From: Taiwanofungus camphoratus
Taxonomy: Eukaryota > Basidiomycota > Agaricomycetes > Polyporales > Taiwanofungaceae
NCBI GenBank assembly: GCA_003999685.1
Contig: CP021231.1
Span: 868,001 to 932,000, forward strand
Reading direction: 5' to 3'
DNA length: 64,000 bases
The notes beneath the pieces were generated by a model. That model was not told the origin of the DNA and made no database searches. It saw only the letters and a program-made list of their open reading frames with translations. Positions 23,029 to 34,932 of the stretch are shown here, one piece after another (within the stretch, counting starts at the first letter, position 1; the number at the start of each line of letters is the position of its first letter). The position numbers and the translations under genes are program-made.

Positions 23029-23929
23029 CCGTTCCTAAGGTTGTACTCGCGGCGCTTTCCTGAGATCGGAGCTACAGGGGAACTGGTATTCCAAAGAGAG
23101 AAGCGTACACTGAGGGGTCTCTGTTGTACATAGTAAACTACCTCTGACTAAATAGGGGAGCGTGAGGTGAACTAATCTTGCGCGAAGTGATCCTTACGAG
23201 TCCGAAATGTGTACTAAAACGCATGGACTCCGAAGTGAACACGAGGGGGATAGGAACTATTTAGGAACTGAAACAGGGGAACTACGAACGGTAGAAAGGT
23301 GACAAACTTCATTCACGAGGGCGGGATGACTATCCGAGAGCAGCCATGCGCCGTGATCACCTATCTTAGCGGGCTAAGAGCGCACGAAGTTCTTAGCAGC
23401 GGGACTTGGCCTAATCGGGGCAGGAGGTGTCCTAACTGGGTGGAGGGCCATATGGGTACGCCCTAGGATGACCTTATGGCATAGGATCGAGACCCATGGG
23501 GGTGCACAAGGCTTCCTAAGTCCAACTTCCGGAACTTCGGACCGTTTCGGAGCCTATTGGAGGTAACTGCAATCACAAGAGCTAGGAGAGACTTAGCTAA
23601 GACTTCTTAGCTAAGCCCGGGATGAGTGACGTAGTAGATAGGACCTAGATCCAATGGAACAGTATGGGAGGGCCGGCAGTGTCCGATAGTGGACTTAGCA
23701 GGAGTTAGGGACTTCGCGTCTAGCATTCGAAATCTCGTAGCACCTCGTGTGACTTCGCAAGACTTCGTAGGGTGTTAGGAGGGTTTAGGAAGAAGAGGGG
23801 GCGTTAGGAATATTATAGGAACCTATCCCTCCTGTCGTAGGCTGTAGGAGAGTCTTAGAGTGGTCGGTTGGGGGATCAGAAAGCTCCTAAAATCGCGATT
23901 CGGGGCCCAGGAGGCTACGGGACTCATCA
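23029..23929 (-). repeat. Outer solo LTR, part 2 (reverse orientation)
   Basis: This is the reverse complement of the left half of the LTR (matching about 10952-11855), ending GACTCATCA at 23929 and followed by the ACGC duplication. It is the other part of the older, interrupted solo LTR described at 10083-10951. Confidence 0.88.
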
Positions 23930-23933
23930 ACGC

Positions 23934-24473
23934 GTATGTCGCGTGCTTACCAACCATTTCCCTGGCGGTGAATACCGCTCTCGGTTCAATATCCCTGGCC
24001 CTCACCTCTGCTTATGCGGAGCGGAGGAAACCAGGGAACACGTGCTCTTTGACTGTCCATTCTGGATCAGGACGAAGCGCCAACAGGGTCCTCGTGATCC
24101 GCTTCTGATGGGGCCCCCTGAACAAAGGGGATGGACCCCGGATGACATCATGGAGTTCCTTCGGCTCAACCCGATGGTCTCCACATTCGATTGGGCAGAG
24201 ATTCTGGCAGAATCTCTGCTCGAAGCTGAAGCTGCGCGCACGAGAACGTTCACTCGTGCACGTCTTATGTGCCACACTGTCGGAAGACAAGCGGCCTGGC
24301 AGCGGTTCCATGCGGACCGACATTTAGATCCTGGTATGACCACCGCCCTGGGTGAAAAGTACCGGGATTTCAGTGAGTGGTACGACGCCGAGGCAAAGGC
24401 GTTCGAAATGTACCATAACTGGATAGACGAGGGGATAGCGGAACCCAGTATCCGCGGCGACCCTCCCGTCTAA
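23934..24473 (+). CDS. LINE polyprotein part 3: C-terminal zinc-knuckle segment
   Basis: This resumes the LINE frame after the inserted LTR material. It contains the C-x-C ... H-x4-C knuckle within CLCGAEETREHVLFDC, the usual end of Tad1/Jockey-group polyproteins, and a long helical tail ending in DPPV before the stop at 24471-24473. The segment has no further break. Confidence 0.85.
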   Translation, partial: VCRVLTNHFPGGEYRSRFNIPGPHLCLCGAEETREHVLFDCPFWIRTKRQQGPRDPLLMGPPEQRGWTPDDIMEFLRLNPMVSTFDWAEILAESLLEAEAARTRTFTRARLMCHTVGRQAAWQRFHADRHLDPGMTTALGEKYRDFSEWYDAEAKAFEMYHNWIDEGIAEPSIRGDPPV

Positions 24474-24795
24474 CCAACAGACAACTGAGGCCCGAAACCT
24501 GTAGGGCTAAACTCAGTTCCCTAAGTGTTTTGCTGACGGAACGGGGCACCGGGCCGAGCAAACACACAGAGCGTGAAAAACGGGTCGGGGTCGGGTATGG
24601 CGTCATATGGCGACTGTACGCTTCCTTTAGACCTTGTTGGATTACATGCCCACGCCATATAACGAGGCCACCGAAAACTGTAGGTGTGTCGCTCATGCGG
24701 GCGCGGATGCCCAATTACTATCATTATCACTCTACATGTACCTACGTCGTATGGAGTATAAACCCGAGGAATAAAAAAAAAAAAAAAAAAAAAAA

Positions 24796-24811
24796 AAAGG
24801 ATGCATCTCCG
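24796..24811 (+). repeat. LINE target-site duplication, right copy
   Basis: This is a second copy of AAAGGATGCATCTCCG, directly after the A tail and matching 5611-5626. Host sequence resumes at 24812. Confidence 0.9.
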
Positions 24812-25071
24812 AATATGTGGAATCCGGGCGCGCGTTTGACGGCCACGGGTCTGCTTTTGAGTCTCCTTGTACTCGATGGTGGATTTATTTCAAAAGTGGG
24901 TGGAGATCCTATCCCCACAATCTGTCGTTCGCTCCCGCTTGATGGGCTCCAACCTGTCCTATCTTAGCGTTCGTAAGCGCGCGGTAGCAGATAAGAAGCA
25001 ACACCCGCAGAGCGTCTGTTCAGCTCCCGGTCTCGCGAGCAAATTTTCAAGACGCTGACGGACTCATTAAG
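24812..25071. promoter_or_regulatory. Remaining upstream region of the permease
   Basis: About 260 bp separate the LINE poly-A end from the permease ATG. No clear TATA or CCAAT box was found. Any upstream control sequence now lies about 19 kb away, beyond the transposon nest. Confidence 0.35.
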
Positions 25072-27703
25072 ATGGATTCCAAGGAGCACGGCAGACGTGC
25101 GGGTGTCGCTTTGGCTGACGAAGAGCTTCTGGCGAGTTTGGGATACAAGCAGGAGTTCAGGAGAGAGTTCACGGGTTTAGAGGTGAGTACAAGATTCGAT
25201 GCCATGTGTCCTCGAGCCTTGGGGTGCGCGAACGACTATGGTTGCAAGGGTGACAAGAGGGAAGGGGCTGGGCCGTATGGCTGATAGTTTTGCATTCACC
25301 ATATGACAGAGGCACGCGACTGACGATCTGACGGGATGTAGACATTCGGTATAGCATTCAGTATAATCGGTCTACTGCCATCTATTGCGTGAGTTGATGG
25401 CGTGCTATATGATATCATTGACCTACTTTAAATCGGAAGGTCTGTGCTAGTTTATGCCATTCCTAGTGGAGGTCCTGCAGCAATGGTGTGGGGGGTGAGC
25501 ACTTGAGTCGTTATCTATTTTATTATTATTGACGATGCATTGAATTGTTGTTAGTGGCTAGTAGCGAGTCTCTTCATCCTTCTTGTCGGGATGTCTATGG
25601 CAGAGTTGGCATCGGCAGCGCCAACATCCGGTGGTGTATGTGCCATCATCTCATCCCTGACTCGTGTTTTTAACTGACTGCGTTCGATCACATATAGCTG
25701 TACTTCTGGACCCATTCACTGTCATCTCCACGATGGCGAAACCTTCTAGCCTGGATTGTTGGATGTCAGTCCGTCCTGCTCGTCCAATGACCATTCACTC
25801 ACATCTTGTTTCAAATTGGATTTCTACAATGCTATTCAGATGCGAATACTATCGGATCAATTGCCGCCATTGCCTCAATAGACTGGGGATGTGCCGTGCA
25901 GATGATGTGATTGGAGCCCTTGCTTGACATCCGCCATAACAGGGATGCTGATGTGACAACGCAGGGCAGCCGCCAGTATCGGATCTACGGACCAAACTTT
26001 TGTGGCGACCAGCGCTCAGACTTTGTACGCATGCTCCGTGTGTCTGACTGACGCTGCATGTAGGGTTCTAACACTATTTTGTGCCTCACAGTGGTGTATA
26101 CGCCGCTATCATACTATCGCATGCTGTCATCTGCTGTCTAGGGACCAAGGTCCTAGCGCGCCTGCAGAGTGTCTATGTCGTTCTTAATATACTGTGAGTG
26201 GTACTATACCGCAACTGTTCGGCACAACGTCTACTTTTGTGGCTTGACTAACTCGAGTGCCCCTTTAGGCTTTGCCTTGGGGTAATTATCGCGCTTCCAG
26301 CTGCAACACCGTCAGAATACAGGAATAGCGCAAGCTACGCCTTCGGCAACTTTACTAACTGTCAGTACGCATGTAACTGCTAAGCGGGAGAGTGTTGACA
26401 TTATATGCAGTGAATGGCTGGCCGGACGGATATGCGTTCATCTTGAGCTTTCTTGCTCCGCTGTGGACGATCTGTCAGTGGTGCCATGTATGGAGCGAGA
26501 GGTTAGAGACTGATCAGGTTGGACACCAGGTTCATTTGACTCGAGTGTACACATCAGCGAGGAGGCGTCCAATGCTGCCACCGCGGTTCCTTGGGCTATC
26601 GTGTACGCCATCGGTATCGCGGGAGTACTGGGATGGGGTGAGTTCTGTCTTCAGGCTCTGGGTCTGGGAAAAGAAGCTTATACTCGAGCGCGGCGATAGC
26701 GATTAACGTGGCTCTGGCATTTTGCATGGGCACGGATCTGAACGCAATCATGGACAGCCCGATCGGCCAGCCGATGGCCCAAATCTTCTTCAACAGCTTC
26801 GGGCAGAAGGGCACTTTGGGAGTCTGGGCGATCGTGGTGCTCGTGCAGTGAGTCGACCTGCTCTCCTTCAACCAGCTGAATTGTCTGATGCGGTGGATCC
26901 AGATATATGATGGGCTCCAGCATGGTGAGCGCTCGGCTTGTTGAGGTCCATAGAAATAAGCAGACTGAGAGTATTGGTGGTGCATCTAGGTTCTTGCTGC
27001 ATCCAGACAGAGCTTCGCCTTCTCGCGCGATGGCGCGCTCCCGTTCTCGGGCTGGCTCTACCGTATGAACAGCTTCACCAAGACGCCCGTGAACACTGTC
27101 TGGTTTACCTGCGGATGGGCTTTGATCCTCGGTCTGCTTGTCTTCGCAGGCGACGAGGCCATCAACGCTGTGTTCTCCCTCTCTGTGGTCGCCCTGTACA
27201 TCGGTGAGCTACTCAGGAGCAAGAACATGTCCGTGGGGGCATACTGACACGAGATGACTTGAAGCTTACTCTATTCCGATTGCTGCGCGATTCCTTGGCG
27301 AAAACGACTTCACGCCTGGCCCGTTCAACCTGGGAAGGCTGAGCGGACCGGTGGCAACGATCTCAGTCTTGTGGATGGCGTTCATGGGCGTCGTCTTTCT
27401 CTTCCCCACTACGCCGCACACGGACACGCAGGATATGAACTATACGGTTGTGAGCATCGATCCAAGGACCTGCATAAATTCAGAGCTAGCTCAGACTTAC
27501 CATCGCTTTCTGTACAGGTAGTGCTTGGGGGTATTCTCATCCTGTCACTCGTCTGGTACTACTTCCCGAAATATGGCGGTGTACATTGGTTTACCGGTCC
27601 CATACCTACTGTCGAGAAGACGGCTCACAGTTCACAAAGAAACTCGGACTCGATGGAGAAGACGAGGGAGAAGGATGTTGTGATCTCCGAGCAGCATGTA
27701 TGA
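25072..27703 (+). CDS. APC-superfamily amino acid/GABA/choline-type permease
   Basis: This is a multi-spanning plasma-membrane transporter of the fungal GABA/choline (ACT) branch of the APC superfamily. Exon 1 (25072-25182) encodes a polar N-terminus ending FRREFTGLE. Later exons, split by many introns of about 50 bp, encode TFGIAFSIIGLLPSIA, a GGPAAMVWG segment with the substrate-site glycines, MAELASAAPTSGG, LNAIMDSPIGQPMAQIFFNS, SRQSFAFSRDGALPFSG (signature loop), NTVWFTCGWALILGLLVF and YSIPIAARFLGENDF. The last exon ends in a polar tail and stop at 27703. Around fourteen exons are needed. Substrate cannot be assigned from sequence. The LINE lies 261 bp upstream of the ATG, so its promoter may have been displaced. 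Confidence 0.88.
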
Positions 27704-27937
27704 GGAATATACAATTGTTGTCACTGTGGTCTTATAATGTAATGCTTTTCTGGATCATCGAGGGGGAGCGCATATTCTGTTGTCACAGGAGTCGGAGTCG
27801 TCAGTGGCACCGTCATCAGTCTCGATCATTGTGGTTGAATATGACTCCCGGTGAATGTCGTCGAAACAATAACTTGTCTCTACTCGTCGAGGACTGTTTC
27901 CGCTATAGCTTGAGTCCTGCAGCTCGACTAGAACAGC

Positions 27938-30011
27938 ATGTTAGCAAGGAGGGGCACTCAACTTCGGATGCAGTTGGTGTGTGTTAACGGTCTTCGGACA
28001 CCACGCCTGCCTCCTGCCTCCATCTCGCACTTCAAGCATATCCATCATGAGTTAAATCGTTCTCGGGGCCTTTCGAGTTCCTCGTCGTGGCGGAACAGTG
28101 CTTCGACTGCATTGTCTCGCCAGACAGAACTAGGGGCTGTTGAGGAGACCCAAGATGTGACGACGATGGACAGGTTGTTAAAGGTGTGCCGTAAGTAACC
28201 ACTCAAGCTACCCAAAGCGAACAAGTATTGATCTCTCAAATGTAGGTCAGAGAGCCGACCCCGCCCACCACTCGTACGCCGATCCATATACATGATAAAT
28301 GGTGATTGAATGAAGCTTGAAACAGCGTCGTACCCATACGCTCTCGTATCCTGTGGTCCGAAACACTCCTGAAGAACAACATGCCCCCAAGTACCACGGA
28401 TCCCGACACGAGCCGCCGCCTGCGACCCACGCCGGATGTCCCCCGTAACATGCACGATTCGTACTGCGAGCTTGTGCTGCCGTTCGCCTCGTCGCCCGAG
28501 CTGCTCGAGCAGTACACGAATGCCTCGGGCGGGATCCGCACGGGCATGCTCATGGAGCATCTGGATTCGCTCGCGGGCGGCATCGCGTACAAACATGTGC
28601 TGGGCCCGGGCGTCGAGTCGCTGTCGAAGGACCAGGGGTTCTACATGGTCACGGCATCTGTGGATCGGTCAGTAGACGTGTATGTGTTCAAGGCGTCAGC
28701 CAGCTGACGGCACGAAGGCTGGACATGTTAGCACCCTTGAACCCTGTACGCGACATGCGCCTGAGCGGCCAAGTTATCCACACGGGCCGTAGCTCTATGG
28801 AAGTCGCTGTCCGCATGGAAGCGCTGGAGAAGGACGGCAGGGAGGGGACAATCATGTTGGGTATGCAACAAGCCGGGGTGTTGTATCGGTCTTGTTGACC
28901 CACACGCCCGAACACAGGCAGATTCTTCATGGTGTGCAGGGACGCGCGCACGCATAAGGCAGCGCCCGTAAACCCGCTCATCATTTCTACCCCGGAGGAC
29001 CAGATGCTCTATAACATTGGCGAAGGTCTGCTATTTCACTATGTTCAGTCAGCATCATGTCCCTTAGAGCTGCCCTTTTTATAGTCCACAAAGACCGGAG
29101 ACAGTTCCGCGCAAGCAGCTCGCTGAACCGCGTGCCCCCTACGTCCGCCGAGGCGGGCGCACTGCACGATCTGTTCCTGAATTATGGAAAGCGCATATCG
29201 AGCAGGGACTTTGTCACGCCGGAGGGGGAGGAGAGGGTGTGGATGGGCGACACTAAGCTCGAGAAATGTTTGATGATGTTCCCGCAGGAGCGCAAGTAAG
29301 TTAAGTCTCTTGGTCTTGGTTTCCTCCCGCTCAAAGGCTGTGCCTGCAGTGTTCACCAGAAGATCTTTGGTGGTGAGTCACTGCTCAGTACATGATACCA
29401 TCACAGTACAGCGTTTGATGCATAGACCGCAGGTTATCTGATGCGTCTTGCCTACGAGGTGAGCATATAACAAGAATAGTTCTTCGTACACTGTTCCTCA
29501 TACACGACCTTCAGCTTGGTTTCGCCAATGCATCCATGTTCACACGTGGACACGTGAACTTCCTCTCGCTCGATAGTATCTCGTTCGCTAAGCCCGTCCC
29601 CATCGGTTCCATACTCCGTCTAACTTCTCATGTCCTCCACTCCACGTCGTCCGAGCAGTTCCCGGCACTCGTGGTACGTCCCCACCTTATACTGTGTTTT
29701 GCTGTCATTTTCGATGTAGTTGATACTTTTGTACGTGTTCTGTACAGCACGTGGGTGTGCAGGCAAACGTAGTGGACGTCGCAACAGGCAGTGAAGAGAC
29801 AACGAACGACTTCCGCTTCACGTATTGCACGGACCAGGGCAGGCAATCGAAACGGAAGATCGTCCCGAAGACCTACAAAGGTGTGTCCACACGGCACCTC
29901 TGTGTTTCTCAACTCATGCCTTGCGATTTTGCAGAGGCGATGCTATGGCTCGAAGGCAGGCGCGCGCTCGACATGGGTTCGGAGATTAGGCTGTTGCGGG
30001 CGGGCCGGTGA
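27938..30011 (+). CDS. ACOT9-like acyl-CoA thioesterase (double hotdog)
   Basis: This enzyme hydrolyses acyl-CoA to free acid and CoA; ACOT9-type proteins are mitochondrial. The first exon (ATG at 27938 or 27968) is rich in Arg, Ser and His and lacks acidic residues at its start, as expected for a mitochondrial presequence. It ends at a GTAAGT donor at 28191. Exon 2 is 28 nt (28246-28273) and exon 3 starts at 28326 with VVPIRSRILWSE. The first hotdog includes MHDSYCELVLPF and RTGMLMEHLDSLAGGIAY. The second includes HQKIFGGYLMRLAYELGFA and the VNFLSLDSISFAKPVPIGS block. The protein ends RLLRAGR at 30011. About ten exons are needed. Start choice is the main uncertainty. Confidence 0.82.
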
Positions 30012-32732
30012 TTACAGAAATGAACTTTGTCGGCTGGACAATAGATGATACATAGATGCCGCTTGACACTCCTAGAAAATAGCCTAATTTTCGCAATATT
30101 GAAGACTCGAACTGTACATTCATATATTCGATATATACGTATGTAGACGGACGTGGTCGTGATCTGGCTAGCTCTGCGCGGCTCAGCATCATCTCCGGGA
30201 GCAGACCCGCAGAAGTCCCCCCAAACTCGCTGTGTTGGTGTGTTCTCTGGATGTGCGTCTTTTTGTTTCTTCTTTCGTGCCTCCTTTGCAGACGATGAGT
30301 CACAGTTACGGTGACTGGGTGGCGCATGCCGTCTTTACACAATCTGACGACGGGGCTCTGCCGCCCTGGGGGTTCTGCATTCGGTGCCTCAGTCGCCCGA
30401 CCTGACTCGAAGAGCAGTCCGAGTGGCTGAGGTATCGACATCAGCAGAATGCTCCAGCGGTCTGCCAGTCGTTGAGAGTAGAGCGCAGTCGGAGACTGCG
30501 CAGGTCTTCGTCCGACGACATAACCCACGAGACGTCTCCACAGGATCTATCTTCAGCTGGATGCCTAGCAAGAGAGCACTGGCAGAGTCCGAGCCTGCAA
30601 CATCGATAAATAGTTACGGCAGGAAGCGGAGGGAAGGATTGCGCCATTGGTCCCGTAGCCTGGGCACAAACGACTAATGTTGCGTACTCGACGCAGCAAT
30701 ATGTCTGTGAGGGCACGGAGACGGCTGTCCCGCGTCCCAGCTGCTCGTGACCATGGCCTGGCGGCTTGGCGACAAGTCATACAACTATGACGCCGACACT
30801 GACTGGAATTTGAGGACGGGTCGATTGGCATGTGGCATATCTGAGATTTCCGCAGGAGTGATCAGTCTGTGCTGCGTGCTCTGGCTAGCGACAGGAGCTC
30901 GACTGTGTCATGCACCCCCGTGCATACCTTCGGCGTCGCAGTCAACCATCCCCGGTGCCAACCTGGATAACCACGACGCCGCGATCGGTGGGAATATGGC
31001 TTGGGGAAGGCCGGCGATGCTTAAAGGCAGAATAAGTATTGGTGCAATGGAGGTGCGGTGTGCTGAGCCCCGCTGAGTTTCACCCTGATGTTGGAGTGGC
31101 ATGCTTCCCTCCGCAGGTTCGCCGGGAAGGCACGCGATACCCTGGATTGATGCACGGCGAGATGGTTGACCACATTTCGAGTGCAGGCGTGATTCCCAAA
31201 AGGAATAGGAAGCTCCTAATTCATCGAGAGATTAGGGGTGCAATGTGAGGGAGAGCGGAATGACCTCAACGCGTGTCTTACTGATGAGAAAATGCCCGTC
31301 TCCAAGGTTAATTTTGTCCCATTCAATACGCTTGGTGTAATACTGGTACGCGTGCCCGTCCAGCCATGGCCCACATACGATCTTTTAAGTGCATCCTTAG
31401 AGACAGATCTTACCGTGGGAGTCCAGGATTCGAGTCGTTTCCCGTTCTCTAACTACAATGTTGGTCGCTGTGGCCGTATTCATGGTGCGTTCAGTATCCA
31501 CCGTAGCGGTTCGCGGGACGTCCGCAGGCTTGCGCGCCCGTGTGATTGAACCGACGGGCTGGACTGCGGTAAATGAAGGCTGTCACGATGACCTGCTATA
31601 CAGGTAATCTTTCCATGGGGTCAAGCGTCCAAGATAAGGCATGTCTGTGAAGAGGAGCTACTAGGTGAACCGCCAGTGATTGGGAACTTCGATACGTCCA
31701 AGTAACGCGTATGTTATCGGTTGAAGTTGGACAATCTGGGCGCGATTGCGATGATCACGACATCGCCTGTGGTCCGTATAACACAATCAAGCTCATCGCG
31801 ACACCAGGCGCTCAGACTCCCAAGCTCTCCCAGGGAACAGCACTGGAATCAAAGAAGAGACGATAAGCAATTCCGAGTCCGGGCCGTTTCCGCTTTCAAA
31901 GGGAAACGGCGCAAGCGTGCATATTTATGTCGCGATCACGTGCTACCACTATCTGCCAGAATTACGCGGTCCGTTTCGGTACCGCGGTTTGGCGAAGATA
32001 GAAGAGTGGAGGTGAGAGATATCACTTCGAATAGCTCAGGGCAGGGAAACAGCTACTTTTTTTGAGGACATCAAGCTCCGGAGCAATTCGGTCGGTGGGA
32101 GTGCCATCCATAAACACCAAGATGCAGTCGAACGGCTCCCCTCGACTCTCAGCCGAACACTGAACACAGTAAGTTCCACTGAACGTGAGTTTCTCGTGGT
32201 CACTGAAACGGAAAATATCGCACGCAGGCCTTGTGACAAAATCTGTCTTACGCGGCAGATATCATCTCTTGGCGTTTACTTCATTCCGATTGCTTGATCA
32301 GGCCTAAATCTTCCCGGCCCTCGAGCTGCACGCGACTCGGAATCAACTGCTTGTTTATTGACGAGGCATGCAAAGTGCCTCCAATGAACCTGCCGAACAT
32401 AGTCTCGCTCATATTGAGGCGCCATACTGGTGATAAAGTTCACGGTGTGTCCATCTCCCGAAATATTCCGTAATACAGTGTTGTGCTTTTCTGCCGCTCG
32501 CCTGCCGTGATCTGCTTGTCCCCTTGTTGCTGTCCTACTGGTACTCCCATCTACGTCGACGAGCGGAACTAGCCCCCCGTTCTCGCAGTGCAAGGCTGAC
32601 TCACAGAGGATGACACCCGCGTCATGCTCGGGCTCACACGAGACAGCCAATCGAAGCTATGGTATCCAGCTCGGGGGCAACTCCTCCGCTGATCAACTCT
32701 TGGCGTCTCCAGATAGCGACAGTTGCATAGCT
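30012..32732. other. Gene-poor interval, 2.7 kb
   Basis: Several short frames exist on both strands (for example 32276-32650, minus), but none shows a domain or a splice-supported continuation. A perfect 9-bp inverted repeat at 31883-31910 is the only distinct structure. The right end must contain the promoter of the MFS gene. Confidence 0.4.
31883..31910. repeat. Inverted repeat GCCGTTTCC...GGAAACGGC
   Basis: Two perfect 9-bp arms are separated by 10 bp, about 0.82 kb upstream of the FLVCR-like gene. It could be a dimeric regulator site or chance; no transcript was inferred. Confidence 0.4.
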
Positions 32733-34932
32733 ATGAGCTCACAAGGAGCTGTCCTTAGCCTCGCGAATGACGGCGTGATTGACTCCTTCCCAGCTGAGCA
32801 GGTTGAAGCTGAGCCAACATATCGTCTGTACAAACGGCGGTGGGTGGGCGTGATCGCAATTGTATGTCAATGTATTCCTGCAGTCGTTGTTGCATGCGTT
32901 GACGTTACGGCGACCGCAGGTTTGCTTGAATTTGGTGTCGGGAATGTCGCTGGTATGGTTCGGTCCTATAGCAAACGACAGTACGCACGCCTCTTCCCGT
33001 CAGCTCATATGATGTCGTCTGAACCGATCGCATTCTGAATGTAGCGGTGAACGAATTTGGCTTCACCCTCGACGAAGTCAACTGGCTGGGAAACGCCATC
33101 AACGTCGTATATATCCCTTTTTCCGTGATCGTTCCCTTCGTCTACGCGCGTATCGGTGTCCGCAGATCGGTGCGTACTCCACCAGACTCACGCCTGTCCC
33201 TTTGTGTGTTAACGTCCTGTGGACCTCCACGCGCAGTGTTATGTCGGCGCGTTATGTTTTATTCTCTCCGCATGGATACGCTACGCGGGAACCGCGTCCT
33301 CACTATCGAAGGGAGGCGCATACGCGCTCATCCTGATCGCACAGGTGCGCTATTCCTCGCGCTCGGGTCGAGATTGTCATGCAGGGTTCGATCGTCGTGT
33401 TACGGCTCCAGATCGTCGTTGGGATCTCCCAGCCCGTATTCCAGGTGCTCATACCCAGCTACTCCGAACAGTGGTTCGACCTCAGGGGCCGGACGACGGC
33501 TACCATGCTCATGTCCATCGGTGCGCCCGCGTGTTTTGTGCTCCTCCGTGCGTACTGATATTTAATGCTGGTGCCAGCTAACCCGATAGGGAATGCGCTG
33601 GGTCAGCTTATCTCGCCGCTTGTCGGGTCGCCAAAGCGGTCGGTGAGCACGATGGCCTTATCATTGATCATAGATATACAATTAATATGTGTGGGCGGCC
33701 GTCCGCAGATCCTGGTCATGGGCATCATCTACACCGCCGTGACGCCCTTCGTGCTTATCATCACGGACGCCCCGCCAACGCCCCCCAGTTTGTCTTATCA
33801 TTTCTCATCATCGCACGCTATATTGATTTCCCCCAGCACACTCGGCGTCCCAGAAGAGCCCTTCTTTCTTCTCATTAGTGCGCGCAATGGTCGGCAAAGA
33901 GCCGTCAAACAATCCGACGTTCATGACGATTCACCAGCGGATCGACTTTGCCGTCATGACGCTCGTGTTCGGAGTGTTAGTCGGCGTGTGAGTCTCCTGC
34001 CTTGCGCTGGCCTTAAGGTGTGTAATCTGACAGTATTTCGAATCTAGCATCAACGCGTTCTCGATCCTCACAGCTCAAGACCTCGTATGTTCTCCCCCTG
34101 TTACGCGTCCTAGAGGTCTATGAAAGACATCTTTTGTTCTGTGTAGGAACCTTATGGCTACTCGGACGACACCTCTGGGCTGATGGGTGCAACGATCCTC
34201 CTCGTCGGTATCGTCGCGGCCTTCGTCACTGCGCCACTCTTCGACCGAGTGTTCACGCACCACCTCGCGCTGACCTGCAAGCTACTCTGCCCGGTCGTAG
34301 GCGCGAGCTGGCTGAGCCTCATTTGGGCTGGTGGGTCCCCTGTTCTCCCGTGAACGAATGGATCTCATGCATGATCCGCAGTGAAGCGCGGGAACACGGG
34401 CGGGCTCTTCACTATCATGGCCATCATTGGCGCGGCGAGCCTCACGATGTTGCCCGTCGCGCTGGAGCTAGTTGTCGAGCTCACGCGCAATGCGGACGCG
34501 AGCTCGGCAATACTGTGGGGCTCGTGAGTGGCGCATTAGTCTTCGTGTGCTTAGATGCTTAATTTTCCCCTTCGACAGGAGCAACCTATTTGGCATCATA
34601 TTCGTTCTGTGTGAGTCTGTTCGTCTAGACTGACAATGACCCAGCACTTGCACTGACTATCTGAGCCCTTGGTCTTCTCAGCGGAAAATGCGCTCCGTGC
34701 AGGCCCTGACGCGAATCCGCCGTATAATATGAAACGCGCGTTGGTCTTTCAGGGCGCGCTGGTATGCGCGGCGATCGCATTTATCTTTCTCCTCGAGGGC
34801 CGGCAGATACGCAGGGAGCAGGACGAGCAGCGGCTCGCAGAGGCCCGTGCACAGGGCGGGCTCGTCACGTCGAGATCGGATACTGCCGAGTGGGACCAGA
34901 AAACAGCGGAACCCAGCATCGGTGTTTCATAG
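32733..34932 (+). CDS. FLVCR-like major facilitator transporter
   Basis: This is a membrane transporter of the MFS group containing animal FLVCR1/2, reported to move heme or choline/ethanolamine. The ATG at 32733 begins a polar N-terminus ending EPTYRLYKRRWVGV. The spliced frame then gives LNLVSGMSLVWFGPIAND, GFTLDEVNWLGNAINVVYIP, ALILIAQ, QPVFQVLIPSYSEQWFD, NPIGNALGQLISPLVG, ILTAQDLEPYGYSDDTSGLM and a C-terminal SENALRAGPDANPPYNM segment. This adds up to about twelve membrane spans and a charged tail ending at 34932. The motif around PSYSEQWF and IGNALGQLISP is characteristic. About ten short introns are needed. Substrate is not decidable here. Confidence 0.8.

Larger units (their letters stand above)
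5627..24798 (+). mobile_element. Tad1-like non-LTR retrotransposon (LINE), split by a 13.85-kb insertion
   Basis: The element consists of 5627-10082 plus 23934-24798, about 5.3 kb without the insert. It encodes an apurinic-type endonuclease, reverse transcriptase, RNase H and a C-terminal CCHC knuckle, then a 3' UTR of about 300 bp and a 26-nt A tail (24773-24798). The RNase H downstream of the RT, together with the fungal host, points to the Tad1 clade. Target duplications of 16 bp flank it. No separate ORF1 with zinc knuckles is present; the 5' end falls about 50 bp before the first usable ATG, so the copy is either 5'-truncated or belongs to a one-ORF lineage. Two in-frame TGA stops interrupt the reading frame (8013-8015 and 9975-9977). 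The insert sits between codons for Arg and Val downstream of RNase H. Confidence 0.92.

Noticed and set aside
10083-23929. Foldback DNA transposon or Polinton with terminal inverted repeats of about 0.9 kb
   Set aside because: The inverted ends are the two halves of one reverse-oriented LTR interrupted by a full-length copy of the same family. The coding content is gag-pro-pol, with no DNA polymerase or capsid genes of a Polinton.
24530-24967. Open frame crossing the LINE poly-A tail
   Set aside because: Its Lys run is the translated poly-A tail; the frame spans the element border and has no domain.
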